Below are positions 18,518 through 26,577 of a stretch of DNA of 64,000 bases, in pieces. The notes beneath the pieces are model-generated. The model saw only the letters and a list, made by a program, of their open reading frames with translations, ran no database searches and was not told where the DNA came from. The translations under genes and the position numbers were made by a program. The stretch's first letter is position 1, and every line of letters starts with the position of its first letter. Origin of the DNA: Capnocytophaga felis (GTDB lineage: Bacteria > Bacteroidota > Bacteroidia > Flavobacteriales > Flavobacteriaceae); assembly GCF_009684755.1 (NCBI RefSeq), contig NZ_BLBC01000003.1, positions 52,104 to 116,103 on the forward strand, given 5' to 3'.

Positions 18518-18626
18518 CTATTTTTCCACTAAAAAACTCATATTTTATGAGAGTTTATTTCCAAAATATTGGTATTATTTTCTAAGCCATAGACTCTTTT
18601 TTCAGAAAGTTCGAAAGAATAAAAAA

Positions 18627-18671
18627 GCGTATTTTTGATTAAAAATTGTAGAATTTTAATCAAAAATACGC
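18627..18671 (-). terminator. Rho-independent terminator after manA
   Basis: Perfect 18-bp inverted repeat (GCGTATTTTTGATTAAAA and its complement) with a 9-nt loop, about 70 bp past the manA stop codon and upstream of serA. Confidence 0.75.
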
Positions 18672-18741
18672 CACTAACACTAACTTAAACTACTTCGCGA
18701 TGTGTTTTACACCTCTTCTTTATTCAAAAATTTTATTCTGA

Positions 18742-19704
18742 CTATAATCTTACCTCCAATAGTTCCATACCAGTTGTATTTACATACAATTTTTGGCAAA
18801 TAGCCGGAAATAAAACTGTTTCTCCTTGTTTTACAGATAATTCTGTTTTACCGTCCGAAAGAGTTCCACTACCTTTCACACACATATAAATATGAAAAGA
18901 ATCCTCCGAACCAATTTCTTTCTCAAAATTTTGTGTCAGTTTCAAATAATTTGTGATGAAATATGGGCAATCTACCATTGTATTGGTTGCATTTTCAGAT
19001 TTCGTATAGCTTACCTTGAAGTCATCTTTCTTCTGATAATCAATTGCATCGAGAGCTTGCTCGGTATGAAGTTCTCGCAAATTTCCATTTTTATCTCTAC
19101 GATTGAAATCATACACACGGTACGTAATATCGCTGGTTTGTTGAATTTCGGCAATAATAATTCCCCCTCCAATGGCGTGAACTTTTCCCGTATTGATAAA
19201 AAAAGTATCTCCTTCGTTTACCTTTTCATAATTCATTATATCGGTAAGCGTCCCATTATCAAGATGTTGCTGATATTCTTCTTTCGTTACGTTTTTGTTA
19301 AACCCTACAATGAGTTCCGCCCCTTTGTCAGCTTGCATCACGTACCACATTTCGGTTTTCCCAAAAGAATTGTGTCTTTTTTTCGCTAATTCGTCATTTG
19401 GGTGAACTTGTATGGACAAATCCTCACGAGCATCAATGAATTTTATCAGAATTGGAAAATCAGCTCCAAATTTTTGATAAACGTGTTTTCCAAGTAATTC
19501 ATTCGGATATAAATCAATAAGTTCCTGCAATGTTTTCCCTGAAAATTCACCATTTGCAACTACTGAAATATCTCCCTTAACTGCAGAAACTTCCCAACTT
19601 TCGCCCGTAATATCACTTTCTATCGGCTTGTTAAACAATGTTTTTAGCTTTGTTCCTCCCCAAAGTCTTTCTTTAAGAATGGGATTAAATTTTATTGGAT
19701 ACAT
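18742..19704 (-). CDS. manA: Mannose-6-phosphate isomerase, class I
   Basis: The 320-residue protein has the type I phosphomannose isomerase cupin fold, with KERLWGGTKL at the N-terminus, the zinc-site segment LSIQVHPND (about 95-103) and the KTEMWYV segment, plus GKVHAIGGGIIIAEIQQ (about 172-188). It interconverts mannose-6-phosphate and fructose-6-phosphate and so supplies GDP-mannose and GDP-fucose for surface glycans, or uses mannose as carbon. Length matches the short bacterial class I enzymes. Confidence 0.93.
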   Translation of the reverse strand: MYPIKFNPILKERLWGGTKLKTLFNKPIESDITGESWEVSAVKGDISVVANGEFSGKTLQELIDLYPNELLGKHVYQKFGADFPILIKFIDAREDLSIQVHPNDELAKKRHNSFGKTEMWYVMQADKGAELIVGFNKNVTKEEYQQHLDNGTLTDIMNYEKVNEGDTFFINTGKVHAIGGGIIIAEIQQTSDITYRVYDFNRRDKNGNLRELHTEQALDAIDYQKKDDFKVSYTKSENATNTMVDCPYFITNYLKLTQNFEKEIGSEDSFHIYMCVKGSGTLSDGKTELSVKQGETVLFPAICQKLYVNTTGMELLEVRL

Positions 19705-19755
19705 AAATTAATTTTTTTATAAGTAATTACTATTTTTAAATCTTAAGAAATAAAA

Positions 19756-19789
19756 AAACTCAAAGTTCAGTATTTTGAACCTTGAGTTT
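19756..19789 (-). terminator. Terminator after clpX
   Basis: Stem AAACTCAAAGTTCA pairing with TTGAACCTTGAGTTT around a short loop, with one internal mismatch or bulge, followed on the minus strand by a T-run. It starts 8 bp past the clpX stop codon. Confidence 0.75.
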
Positions 19790-19796
19790 CTTACAG

Positions 19797-21029
19797 TTAT
19801 GAAATTATTTGTAATCCGGATTTATTGAGCTTTTCTTCCGCATATTTTTTAGTTACCGTCAATTCTTTTGTGTTGGAACCGGGTAACTCAAACATCGCAT
19901 CGGTTAGAATGCTTTCACAAAGCGAACGAAGCCCACGTGCCCCGAGCTTATACTCCATCGCTTTTTCTACAATAAAATCAAGTGCTTCTTCTTTTATTTC
20001 AAACTTGATTCCGTCCATTTCAAACAATTTTTTATATTGTTTAATGATGGCATTCTTAGGTTCAGTCAGAATCATTCGCAAAGTATGTTTATCAAGCGGA
20101 TTCATATAAGTAAGAACCGGCAAACGCCCAATAATTTCAGGAATCAAACCAAAATCTTTTAAATCTTTCGGAATGATATATTGCATCAAGTTTTTCCTGT
20201 CAATAGCTTCACCTTTTGATGAATTATAACCTACTGCTTGCATATTTAGCCGCTTGGAAATCAATCGTTCAATACCGTCAAAAGCTCCTCCGGCAATGAA
20301 AAGAATATGTTCTGTATTTACTTCAATGTACTTTTGGTCAGGATGTTTTCTTCCTCCTTTTGGCGGAACATTCACGATAGAGCCTTCCAATAATTTTAAC
20401 AATCCTTGTTGCACACCTTCGCCTGAAACATCACGAGTTATGGACGGATTATCGCTTTTTCGTGCAATTTTGTCTATTTCATCAATGAAAACAATGCCTT
20501 TTTCTGCTTTAGAAACATCATAATCAGCGGCTTGCAACAATCGTGAAAGAATGCTTTCCACATCTTCTCCCACATAGCCTGCTTCGGTTAAAACAGTAGC
20601 ATCAACAATTGCTAACGGAACATTCAATAGTTTAGCTATAGTCTTGGCTACAAGCGTTTTACCGGTTCCCGTTTCGCCTACCATTATAACGTTGCTTTTC
20701 TGTATTTCTACATTATCATCAGTGTCAGGTTGTTGCAAACGTTTGTAATGATTATAAACCGCTACCGAAAGAATTTTTTTAGTAAAATCCTGACCTATAA
20801 CATATTGATCAAGAAATTCCTTTATTTCTTGTGGTTTCTTTAATGTGATATCCTCATTTGAAAAATTATTGTTTTCTGTTCTGAAATTTAATTCTTCCAA
20901 AAGAATTCCGTGAGCTTGCTCAATGCAATAATTGCAAATTCTTGCATCTAATCCGTTGACGAGCAAGTCTGTTTCAGCTTCAGGACGACCACAAAATGAA
21001 CAATAATTATCTTCTTGTTTTTTCGTCAT
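19797..21029 (-). CDS. clpX: ATP-dependent Clp protease ATP-binding subunit ClpX
   Basis: The 410-residue protein has the N-terminal zinc-binding domain (C10, C13, C32, C35), Walker A GETGTGKT (118-125), Walker B IVFIDEIDKI, and sensor regions typical of ClpX. It unfolds tagged substrates and feeds them to ClpP in the cytoplasm. The gene follows clpP by 3 bp, and clpP follows tig, the conserved tig-clpP-clpX order. Confidence 0.97.
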   Translation of the reverse strand: MTKKQEDNYCSFCGRPEAETDLLVNGLDARICNYCIEQAHGILLEELNFRTENNNFSNEDITLKKPQEIKEFLDQYVIGQDFTKKILSVAVYNHYKRLQQPDTDDNVEIQKSNVIMVGETGTGKTLVAKTIAKLLNVPLAIVDATVLTEAGYVGEDVESILSRLLQAADYDVSKAEKGIVFIDEIDKIARKSDNPSITRDVSGEGVQQGLLKLLEGSIVNVPPKGGRKHPDQKYIEVNTEHILFIAGGAFDGIERLISKRLNMQAVGYNSSKGEAIDRKNLMQYIIPKDLKDFGLIPEIIGRLPVLTYMNPLDKHTLRMILTEPKNAIIKQYKKLFEMDGIKFEIKEEALDFIVEKAMEYKLGARGLRSLCESILTDAMFELPGSNTKELTVTKKYAEEKLNKSGLQIIS

Positions 21030-21032
21030 TTT

Positions 21033-21695
21033 CTATGCTTTTCGAACAAGAACCTCGTCAATCATTCCGTACGCTTTGGCTTCCTCCGCTTTCATCCAAT
21101 AATCACGTTCAGAATCTCCATATACTTTTTCAAAAGATTGTTTTGAATGCTTAGCAATGATTTCGTAAAGTTCGTTTTTGATTTTCAACATTTCTTTTAA
21201 GTTGATTTCCATATCAGTAGCTACTCCTTGAGCTCCGCCTGAGGGTTGGTGAATCATAATGCGTGCGTGTGGCAATGCCGAACGTTTTCCTTCTGCTCCT
21301 GCACACAAAAGTACCGCCCCCATCGAAGCCGCCATTCCTGTACAAATTGTTGCCACGTCGGGTTTGATGAATTGCATTGTATCATAGATTCCTAAGCCAG
21401 CGTAAACCTCTCCTCCGGGCGAATTTATATAAATTTGAATGTCTTTTGAGCTATCCAAACTTTCCAAAAATAATAACTGAGCCTGAATTATGTTTGCCAT
21501 TTGTGAATGAACTTCTGTTCCCATAAAGATAATTCTATCCATCATCAATCGGGAAAAGACATCCATCTGAGTTACATTAAGTTGGCGTTCCTCCATAATA
21601 TACGGAGTCATACTCGCTACAATTTTATCATAGTATAAACTATTTACACCGTGCTTTTTGATAGCATATTTTTTAAATTCGTTTTTGTAATTCAT
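21033..21695 (-). CDS. clpP: ATP-dependent Clp protease proteolytic subunit
   Basis: The 220-residue serine protease shows the ClpP catalytic triad: Ser124 in GMAASMGAVLL, His149 in MIHQPSGG, and Asp198 in SERDYW. It forms the two-ring proteolytic chamber used with ClpX. An N-terminal stretch of about 25 residues before the mature protein may be removed by self-processing, as in other ClpP proteins. Confidence 0.97.
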   Translation of the reverse strand: MNYKNEFKKYAIKKHGVNSLYYDKIVASMTPYIMEERQLNVTQMDVFSRLMMDRIIFMGTEVHSQMANIIQAQLLFLESLDSSKDIQIYINSPGGEVYAGLGIYDTMQFIKPDVATICTGMAASMGAVLLCAGAEGKRSALPHARIMIHQPSGGAQGVATDMEINLKEMLKIKNELYEIIAKHSKQSFEKVYGDSERDYWMKAEEAKAYGMIDEVLVRKA

Positions 21696-21725
21696 AGGTT
21701 TTATTGATTTTTATATTAGCTGAAA

Positions 21726-21750
21726 AGGCGTTAAACCAAATTTAACGCCT
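21726..21750 (-). terminator. Hairpin between tig and clpP
   Basis: Stem AGGCGTTAAA / TTTAACGCCT with a 5-nt loop, 26 bp after the tig stop codon. It probably terminates or attenuates tig transcription before clpP. Confidence 0.65.
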
Positions 21751-21776
21751 CAACAGTTATGATAGATTTAAAGCTT

Positions 21777-23114
21777 TTAGGCTTCTTCTGTTTTATAAAC
21801 TTCTTTTATAAACTCGTCAAAAGTTACCTTTTTATCGTTTATTTTAACATTTCCTTTATAGAACTCCAATAACTTACTGAAAACAAGTTGTTTGTTAATT
21901 CGTTCTACTTCTTCTCTATTTTGCAGAATTTTACTTACGATTCCGTCAACGTATGATTCATCTTCAATAGGCATTCCGTACTGTAACATTTGGTTTTTCA
22001 CGTACGTATTTGCAAAACCTTTTAGCTCTTCAAAAGTTGGATGTAATTTGTTATCATTTAATATTTTACCTTCGATAAGTTGATAACGAAGTCCTTTTTC
22101 CGAACTTTCATACTCTTTATTTGCCTCTTCCTCAGTAAGTTCTTTTTCGCCTGCCGTACGTAACCATTTTTTCAAGAATTCAGCCGGAAGGTCAAATTTC
22201 GTATTTTCAACCAAATAGTCAGTTACTTCATTCAAGAAATGTTGGTTTGACTGTTCAGTATACTGAAGTTCAGAGTTTTCCTTGATTTTTTCACGCAACT
22301 GAGCCTCTGAAGTTACTTCTCCTGCAGGGAATAGTTTATCGAAAAGTTCCTGATTAAGTTCGGCTTCTTCACGAACGTTAACCTCTTCCAAAGTGAATGT
22401 TACTTCTACGTCCAAATGGTGAGCCTCATCGTGCGAAACTTTCAAATAGTGCATCAAACTGTGAGCGTCTTCAAACAACCCTTTGGTTTTCAATTGCAAT
22501 TGGTCGCCAATTTTCTTGCCAACAAATTTTTTACGATTTTTTTCGTTTACTTCTTCCAATTTGAAAGTAGCTTTGTTGTCGATATTTTTCTCTTCGTTGA
22601 AGAAAGTTCCTGTAATTTCAATATCATTTTGGTCTAAAACTTCTCCTTTTGAAATCAATTTACCGAATTGCTTACGGATGTGCTCAACTTGCTTATCAAC
22701 TTGCTCATCTTCAACAGATATTTCATAGCGAGTAATTCCTTTTGTTGGTTTCAAATCCAAATCAAACGAAGGTGCCAAACCAATTTCGAACTCAAATGAA
22801 AAGTTCTCGGCATCCCAATCAAAATCTTGTTTTGCTTTAGGAAGCGGATGACCTAATATATCCAATTTTTCATCAACAAGATATTTATTTAAAGAATCTT
22901 GCAATAATTTGTTTACTTCATCAAACAATACTGCTTTTCCGTACTGTTTTTTTATCATTCCCATAGGAACGTGTCCTTTTCTGAATCCGGGAATATTTGC
23001 TGTTTTTCTGTAATTTGTAAGTACTTTCTCTACTTTATCAGCATAATCATTTTTTTCGATAGCAACCGTAATCACGGCATTCAAAGCATCAATTTGCTCT
23101 TTTGTAATATTCAT
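21777..23114 (-). CDS. tig: Trigger factor (ribosome-bound chaperone)
   Basis: The 445-residue protein begins with the ribosome-binding domain; the signature loop is present as NIPGFRKGHVPMGMIKKQYG (residues 36-55), followed by a divergent FKBP-like domain and a long helical C-terminal domain. It shields nascent chains at the ribosome exit. It is placed upstream of clpP and clpX, as in many bacteria. A TACCTTTG element on the minus strand (23157-23150) is its likely -7 promoter box. Confidence 0.93.
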   Translation of the reverse strand: MNITKEQIDALNAVITVAIEKNDYADKVEKVLTNYRKTANIPGFRKGHVPMGMIKKQYGKAVLFDEVNKLLQDSLNKYLVDEKLDILGHPLPKAKQDFDWDAENFSFEFEIGLAPSFDLDLKPTKGITRYEISVEDEQVDKQVEHIRKQFGKLISKGEVLDQNDIEITGTFFNEEKNIDNKATFKLEEVNEKNRKKFVGKKIGDQLQLKTKGLFEDAHSLMHYLKVSHDEAHHLDVEVTFTLEEVNVREEAELNQELFDKLFPAGEVTSEAQLREKIKENSELQYTEQSNQHFLNEVTDYLVENTKFDLPAEFLKKWLRTAGEKELTEEEANKEYESSEKGLRYQLIEGKILNDNKLHPTFEELKGFANTYVKNQMLQYGMPIEDESYVDGIVSKILQNREEVERINKQLVFSKLLEFYKGNVKINDKKVTFDEFIKEVYKTEEA

Positions 23115-23149
23115 TTTTTAAAATATTTATATCTAAAAATTTCAGTTTG

Positions 23150-23157
23150 CAAAGGTA
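23150..23157 (-). promoter_or_regulatory. -7 promoter element of tig
   Basis: TACCTTTG on the minus strand, 36 bp upstream of the tig start codon. Confidence 0.5.
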
Positions 23158-23197
23158 TGATTTTATATGGAAACTAAAAAATTTTTAAATTACTTTC

Positions 23198-25396
23198 TTA
23201 CCTGCCTTTCATCATTTGTTTAATGGCTTGTTCTAAATTCTTTACAAGCCCAAAAAGATAATTAAATTGCTCCCAATAAAGATGTGTTTCTCGCATCGAA
23301 ATAACTGGTAACGAATCGGTTGAAGTTTGCTGTTGCTCAACTATTTTCTGCATTTCTTCATTTAACTTTTCCAACGAAAAATCATTTTCCTTAAACTCTT
23401 CAGAAAAATTATCCGTGAATAACAGCAATGTTCTTTTCAGAAGCGAAATAAGAGAATCAATCGTTTCGTTGAATGTTTCTTTAGGGAAAGTTACTCGCTT
23501 GGATTTCAGGCGAACTCCCAAAGATGCCACAGAAGCCAAAAAAGACTGTTGAATCACGATGATTTCATAAATTGACGTATTGTCATTTTGTTTTGATTTC
23601 GGTTCTTGCAACATTCGTTGAAAAGCAGCATTTAGGTTTGAAAGTGCTAAAAAGGCTTCTTTTCGTGAAACCTTGTATGTATTTGTAATCCCCTGATTTT
23701 CATTAAAAATAATTTTCACTTGCTCAAGATAATCAATATTTGCTTGTATTGATTTTTGCACCACATCTTGATACGTTCGGGACTCCCAACTTGGCAAAAG
23801 TAAGTAATTTGCAATGAAAGCAAGCCCCACCCCAATGGCTGTGTCAAGCAACCTAGCGTGTATCACTGAATATGCATCCGGGCTAATCAAAGCAAACATA
23901 AAAATAGCCGTAATTGTAATAAAAATCGACGCATACATATAATTTTCTTGCATCAGCCCGAAAGCCATCGGCATACACAAAACCCCAAAATACAAATACA
24001 AATTTGGATAAGGAAACAGAAAAATCACCGCAAAAGCAATGACCCCACCCAAAATCGTTCCGTAAATTCGGCTTAAAGAACGTTCCTTAGTCAATCCAAA
24101 ACCCGGACGCATTATCAGAAAAATTGTTAAAAGAATCCAATATGCGTTATTTATGGAAAAATAATTTCCTATGAGATAAGCAATTAGAGTAGTTACAGAA
24201 AGCCGAATGGAATGCCGAAAGAAAGATGATTTAAAAGATATATGGTCTTTCAAGCGTTTCCAAGAATAATTCTGATAACTCACAAATTTTCTGTACGTTT
24301 TTTCATCACGTTTTCCTGCATCGTAACTGTAATAATTGTCAAAAATCACACGAATTTTTTCTATCGATTTATACTGATTTTCAATATAAATATAAAAATT
24401 CCGTAGTGTAAGCGATTTTTCTTTGTCGGATTCGGTTTTGATTTGTGTTTTTAGCTCTTCATTTTTCAATTTTGCTTGTAAAAGTAAGTTTTTCAGAGAA
24501 TCATCTAACTTAATTTGTTTACGAGAGCCGATATAAACCGACATTTGCTGCAATTGTTTTGAGAGTTCTTGCAGAAAATCGGCATAAATTTGCAAAACAT
24601 CTTTATTTTCTGCAAACTCCTTATCAATTTTTTCATATTGAACAGGATTCGCCAATGCCAACTCAAAAATATCAACCAATTCTATGAACATTAAAAACTG
24701 ACGTTGCAGATAATCCGTTTTACCTGACTTACTTCGTGAATCAAGAATTACTTCCCGCAATTTCTCATAATTTTCGTTCAGATTAGTCTGTAAATCAATC
24801 ATTTTTTTAAAACCTTCGGTTCTATTTTCTGATAATAATAAATCCGAACGAACAGAAAAAAATTCTGATGTCAATAAAAAACATTTCCCTAAAAGTTGCT
24901 CGCTATACTGTCTGGATTTTATCGATAAATAGAACAAAACCAGCGATATATACCACATTCCGCTGATAAAAATATACAACAAGTACGAATAAATCCCCTT
25001 GCCCGTTTGAATGTGAGACAATGTTGAAGCGATGCAAAACAAACCTGAAAAAGCAACCATCGAAGCCCGAAATCCATAAAGTGAAATGTAGGCATTGAAA
25101 AATGTTAAAATAAAGATTGTCAGCTCAAGTAAATAAGGATACGGATAAGTTATGTTCACAAAAAAAGAACTAACCATCGCCAAAAAAGTAGCCACCAGAA
25201 GCCCGCCAATATGATGCTTTCTGTTGCCCGGAATATCACTCGGAGAAATAGCTATTATACTCAATCCCACAGGAATACCTATTTCAAGAGCATCGAAATA
25301 CCAACCAACACCAATAGGAAGAAGCACGGCAACCGTTTTCAGTACACCTTTAAAAAAAGAAAAACTTTTTAGAAAAGAGATGAGTTTTAAATGCAT
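23198..25396 (-). CDS. FUSC-family inner membrane protein (YccS/YhfK-like)
   Basis: The 732-residue protein has two blocks of transmembrane helices (about 15-165 and 395-525) separated by a helical cytoplasmic region, and a C-terminal helical tail. This is the duplicated layout of YccS/YhfK and aromatic acid exporter relatives (fusaric-acid-resistance superfamily). A conserved patch is LLTIFLIMRPGFGLTKERSL, followed by RIYGTILGGVIA (about 418-450). The transported compound is unknown. It stands alone, facing away from the TsaC-family gene. Confidence 0.85.
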   Translation of the reverse strand: MHLKLISFLKSFSFFKGVLKTVAVLLPIGVGWYFDALEIGIPVGLSIIAISPSDIPGNRKHHIGGLLVATFLAMVSSFFVNITYPYPYLLELTIFILTFFNAYISLYGFRASMVAFSGLFCIASTLSHIQTGKGIYSYLLYIFISGMWYISLVLFYLSIKSRQYSEQLLGKCFLLTSEFFSVRSDLLLSENRTEGFKKMIDLQTNLNENYEKLREVILDSRSKSGKTDYLQRQFLMFIELVDIFELALANPVQYEKIDKEFAENKDVLQIYADFLQELSKQLQQMSVYIGSRKQIKLDDSLKNLLLQAKLKNEELKTQIKTESDKEKSLTLRNFYIYIENQYKSIEKIRVIFDNYYSYDAGKRDEKTYRKFVSYQNYSWKRLKDHISFKSSFFRHSIRLSVTTLIAYLIGNYFSINNAYWILLTIFLIMRPGFGLTKERSLSRIYGTILGGVIAFAVIFLFPYPNLYLYFGVLCMPMAFGLMQENYMYASIFITITAIFMFALISPDAYSVIHARLLDTAIGVGLAFIANYLLLPSWESRTYQDVVQKSIQANIDYLEQVKIIFNENQGITNTYKVSRKEAFLALSNLNAAFQRMLQEPKSKQNDNTSIYEIIVIQQSFLASVASLGVRLKSKRVTFPKETFNETIDSLISLLKRTLLLFTDNFSEEFKENDFSLEKLNEEMQKIVEQQQTSTDSLPVISMRETHLYWEQFNYLFGLVKNLEQAIKQMMKGR

Positions 25397-25417
25397 TTTT
25401 TAACTATATTCGCCACA

Positions 25418-25425
25418 AAAATACA
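25418..25425 (-). promoter_or_regulatory. -7 promoter element of the FUSC gene
   Basis: TATTTTTG on the minus strand, 22 bp upstream of the start codon. Confidence 0.45.
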
Positions 25426-25493
25426 AAGTAATTCTGAAATCGTATAATTTCAGAATTTTCAGCTCATTCAAATCCAAATAATAAATATAATTT

Positions 25494-26054
25494 ATGGATA
25501 GTGACATAAAAAAATCCACTGAAACACTTATTAATGAAGGAGTTATATTATATCCTACGGATACCGTTTGGGGATTAGGTTGCGATGCTACCAACGTTAC
25601 AGCTGTTTCTAAAATTTTCGGAATAAAACAACGAAATGAAAGCAAAAGTTTGATTATTTTGGTAGATTCCGTAGAGATGTTACAAAAATATATCTCAGAA
25701 ATTCCTAATTTTGTACTGAATTTCCTTAAAACAGTTCAAAATCCAACTACAATCATATATTCCAATCCGAAAAATTTGGCAAAAAATGTAATTTCATCAG
25801 AAAATACAGTCGCAATACGCTTAATTCAAGATGATTTTTGCCAGAAATTAATCCAAAACTTCGGAAAACCCATCGTTTCAACATCAGCAAACATTAGTGG
25901 AGAACCTACTCCTCATATTTTCAGTGATGTAAATTCGTATATTATAGAAAAGTGTGACTATGTTGTAAAACATCGGCAAAACGATACAGAAAAACGAAAC
26001 CCCTCTCAATTGGTACGTTTTGATTCAGAAGGAAATATAGAATTTTTAAGATAA
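25494..26054 (+). CDS. Sua5/YciO/YrdC (TsaC) family protein, probable threonylcarbamoyl-AMP synthase
   Basis: The 186-residue protein has the single YrdC domain: ILYPTDTVWGLGCDA (about 18-32) for nucleotide and threonine binding, KQRNESKSLIILV, and KPIVSTSANISGEPTP (about 127-142). TsaC makes threonylcarbamoyl-AMP for t6A modification of ANN-decoding tRNAs. The related YciO proteins have a less certain role and cannot be separated by eye. It is upstream of the dCMP deaminase gene by 9 bp, so the two probably share a transcript. Confidence 0.85.
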   Translation: MDSDIKKSTETLINEGVILYPTDTVWGLGCDATNVTAVSKIFGIKQRNESKSLIILVDSVEMLQKYISEIPNFVLNFLKTVQNPTTIIYSNPKNLAKNVISSENTVAIRLIQDDFCQKLIQNFGKPIVSTSANISGEPTPHIFSDVNSYIIEKCDYVVKHRQNDTEKRNPSQLVRFDSEGNIEFLR

Positions 26055-26063
26055 GAAAAATAT

Positions 26064-26498
26064 ATGAACAAACAGAATATCAAACAAATACGATATGACA
26101 AGGCTTATATGCGAATGGCTTTGGAATGGGCGAAACTCTCTCATTGTAAACGTAAACAAGTGGGAGCTATTATTGTGAAAGACAGAATGATTATCTCGGA
26201 CGGATACAACGGAACCCCAACCGGATTTGACAATTGTTGCGAAGACGAAAACGGCGACACCAAATGGTATGTACTTCACGCAGAAGCAAATGCAATTATG
26301 AAAGTAGCTTCTTCAACTCAATCTTCACAAGGAGCAACGCTTTACATCACAATGTCACCCTGTAAAGAATGTAGCAAATTAATCCATCAATCGGGGATTA
26401 AACGTGTAGTTTACAAAGATGCCTACAAGGATGATGAAGGAATTGCATTTCTTGAAAAAGCAGGAGTTGAAATTGTGCATCTTTCGGATGTAGAATGA
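26064..26498 (+). CDS. dCMP deaminase family protein (ComEB-like)
   Basis: The 144-residue zinc deaminase has HAEANAI (H72, E74) and SPCKECSKL (C100, C103) plus the early RKQVGAIIVKD and ISDGYNGTP segments with a GFDNCCED insertion typical of deoxycytidylate deaminases. It should convert dCMP to dUMP for dTMP synthesis. It follows the TsaC-family gene by 9 bp. Confidence 0.9.
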   Translation: MNKQNIKQIRYDKAYMRMALEWAKLSHCKRKQVGAIIVKDRMIISDGYNGTPTGFDNCCEDENGDTKWYVLHAEANAIMKVASSTQSSQGATLYITMSPCKECSKLIHQSGIKRVVYKDAYKDDEGIAFLEKAGVEIVHLSDVE

Positions 26499-26551
26499 TT
26501 ACAAATCAGATGTAAAAAAAGCATTATTTTTTTACTTTAAAATAAGTTTTA

Positions 26552-26559
26552 TATTTTTG
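26552..26559 (+). promoter_or_regulatory. -7 promoter element of the polysaccharide export genes
   Basis: TATTTTTG, 18 bp upstream of the start codon at 26578, after a T-rich stretch that may also end the deaminase transcript. Confidence 0.5.
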
Positions 26560-26577
26560 CGGACAAATTAAAGTATT

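Noticed and set aside
25400-25645. 81-codon minus-strand frame over the start of the TsaC-family gene
   Set aside because: It is a shadow of a well-supported gene on the other strand.
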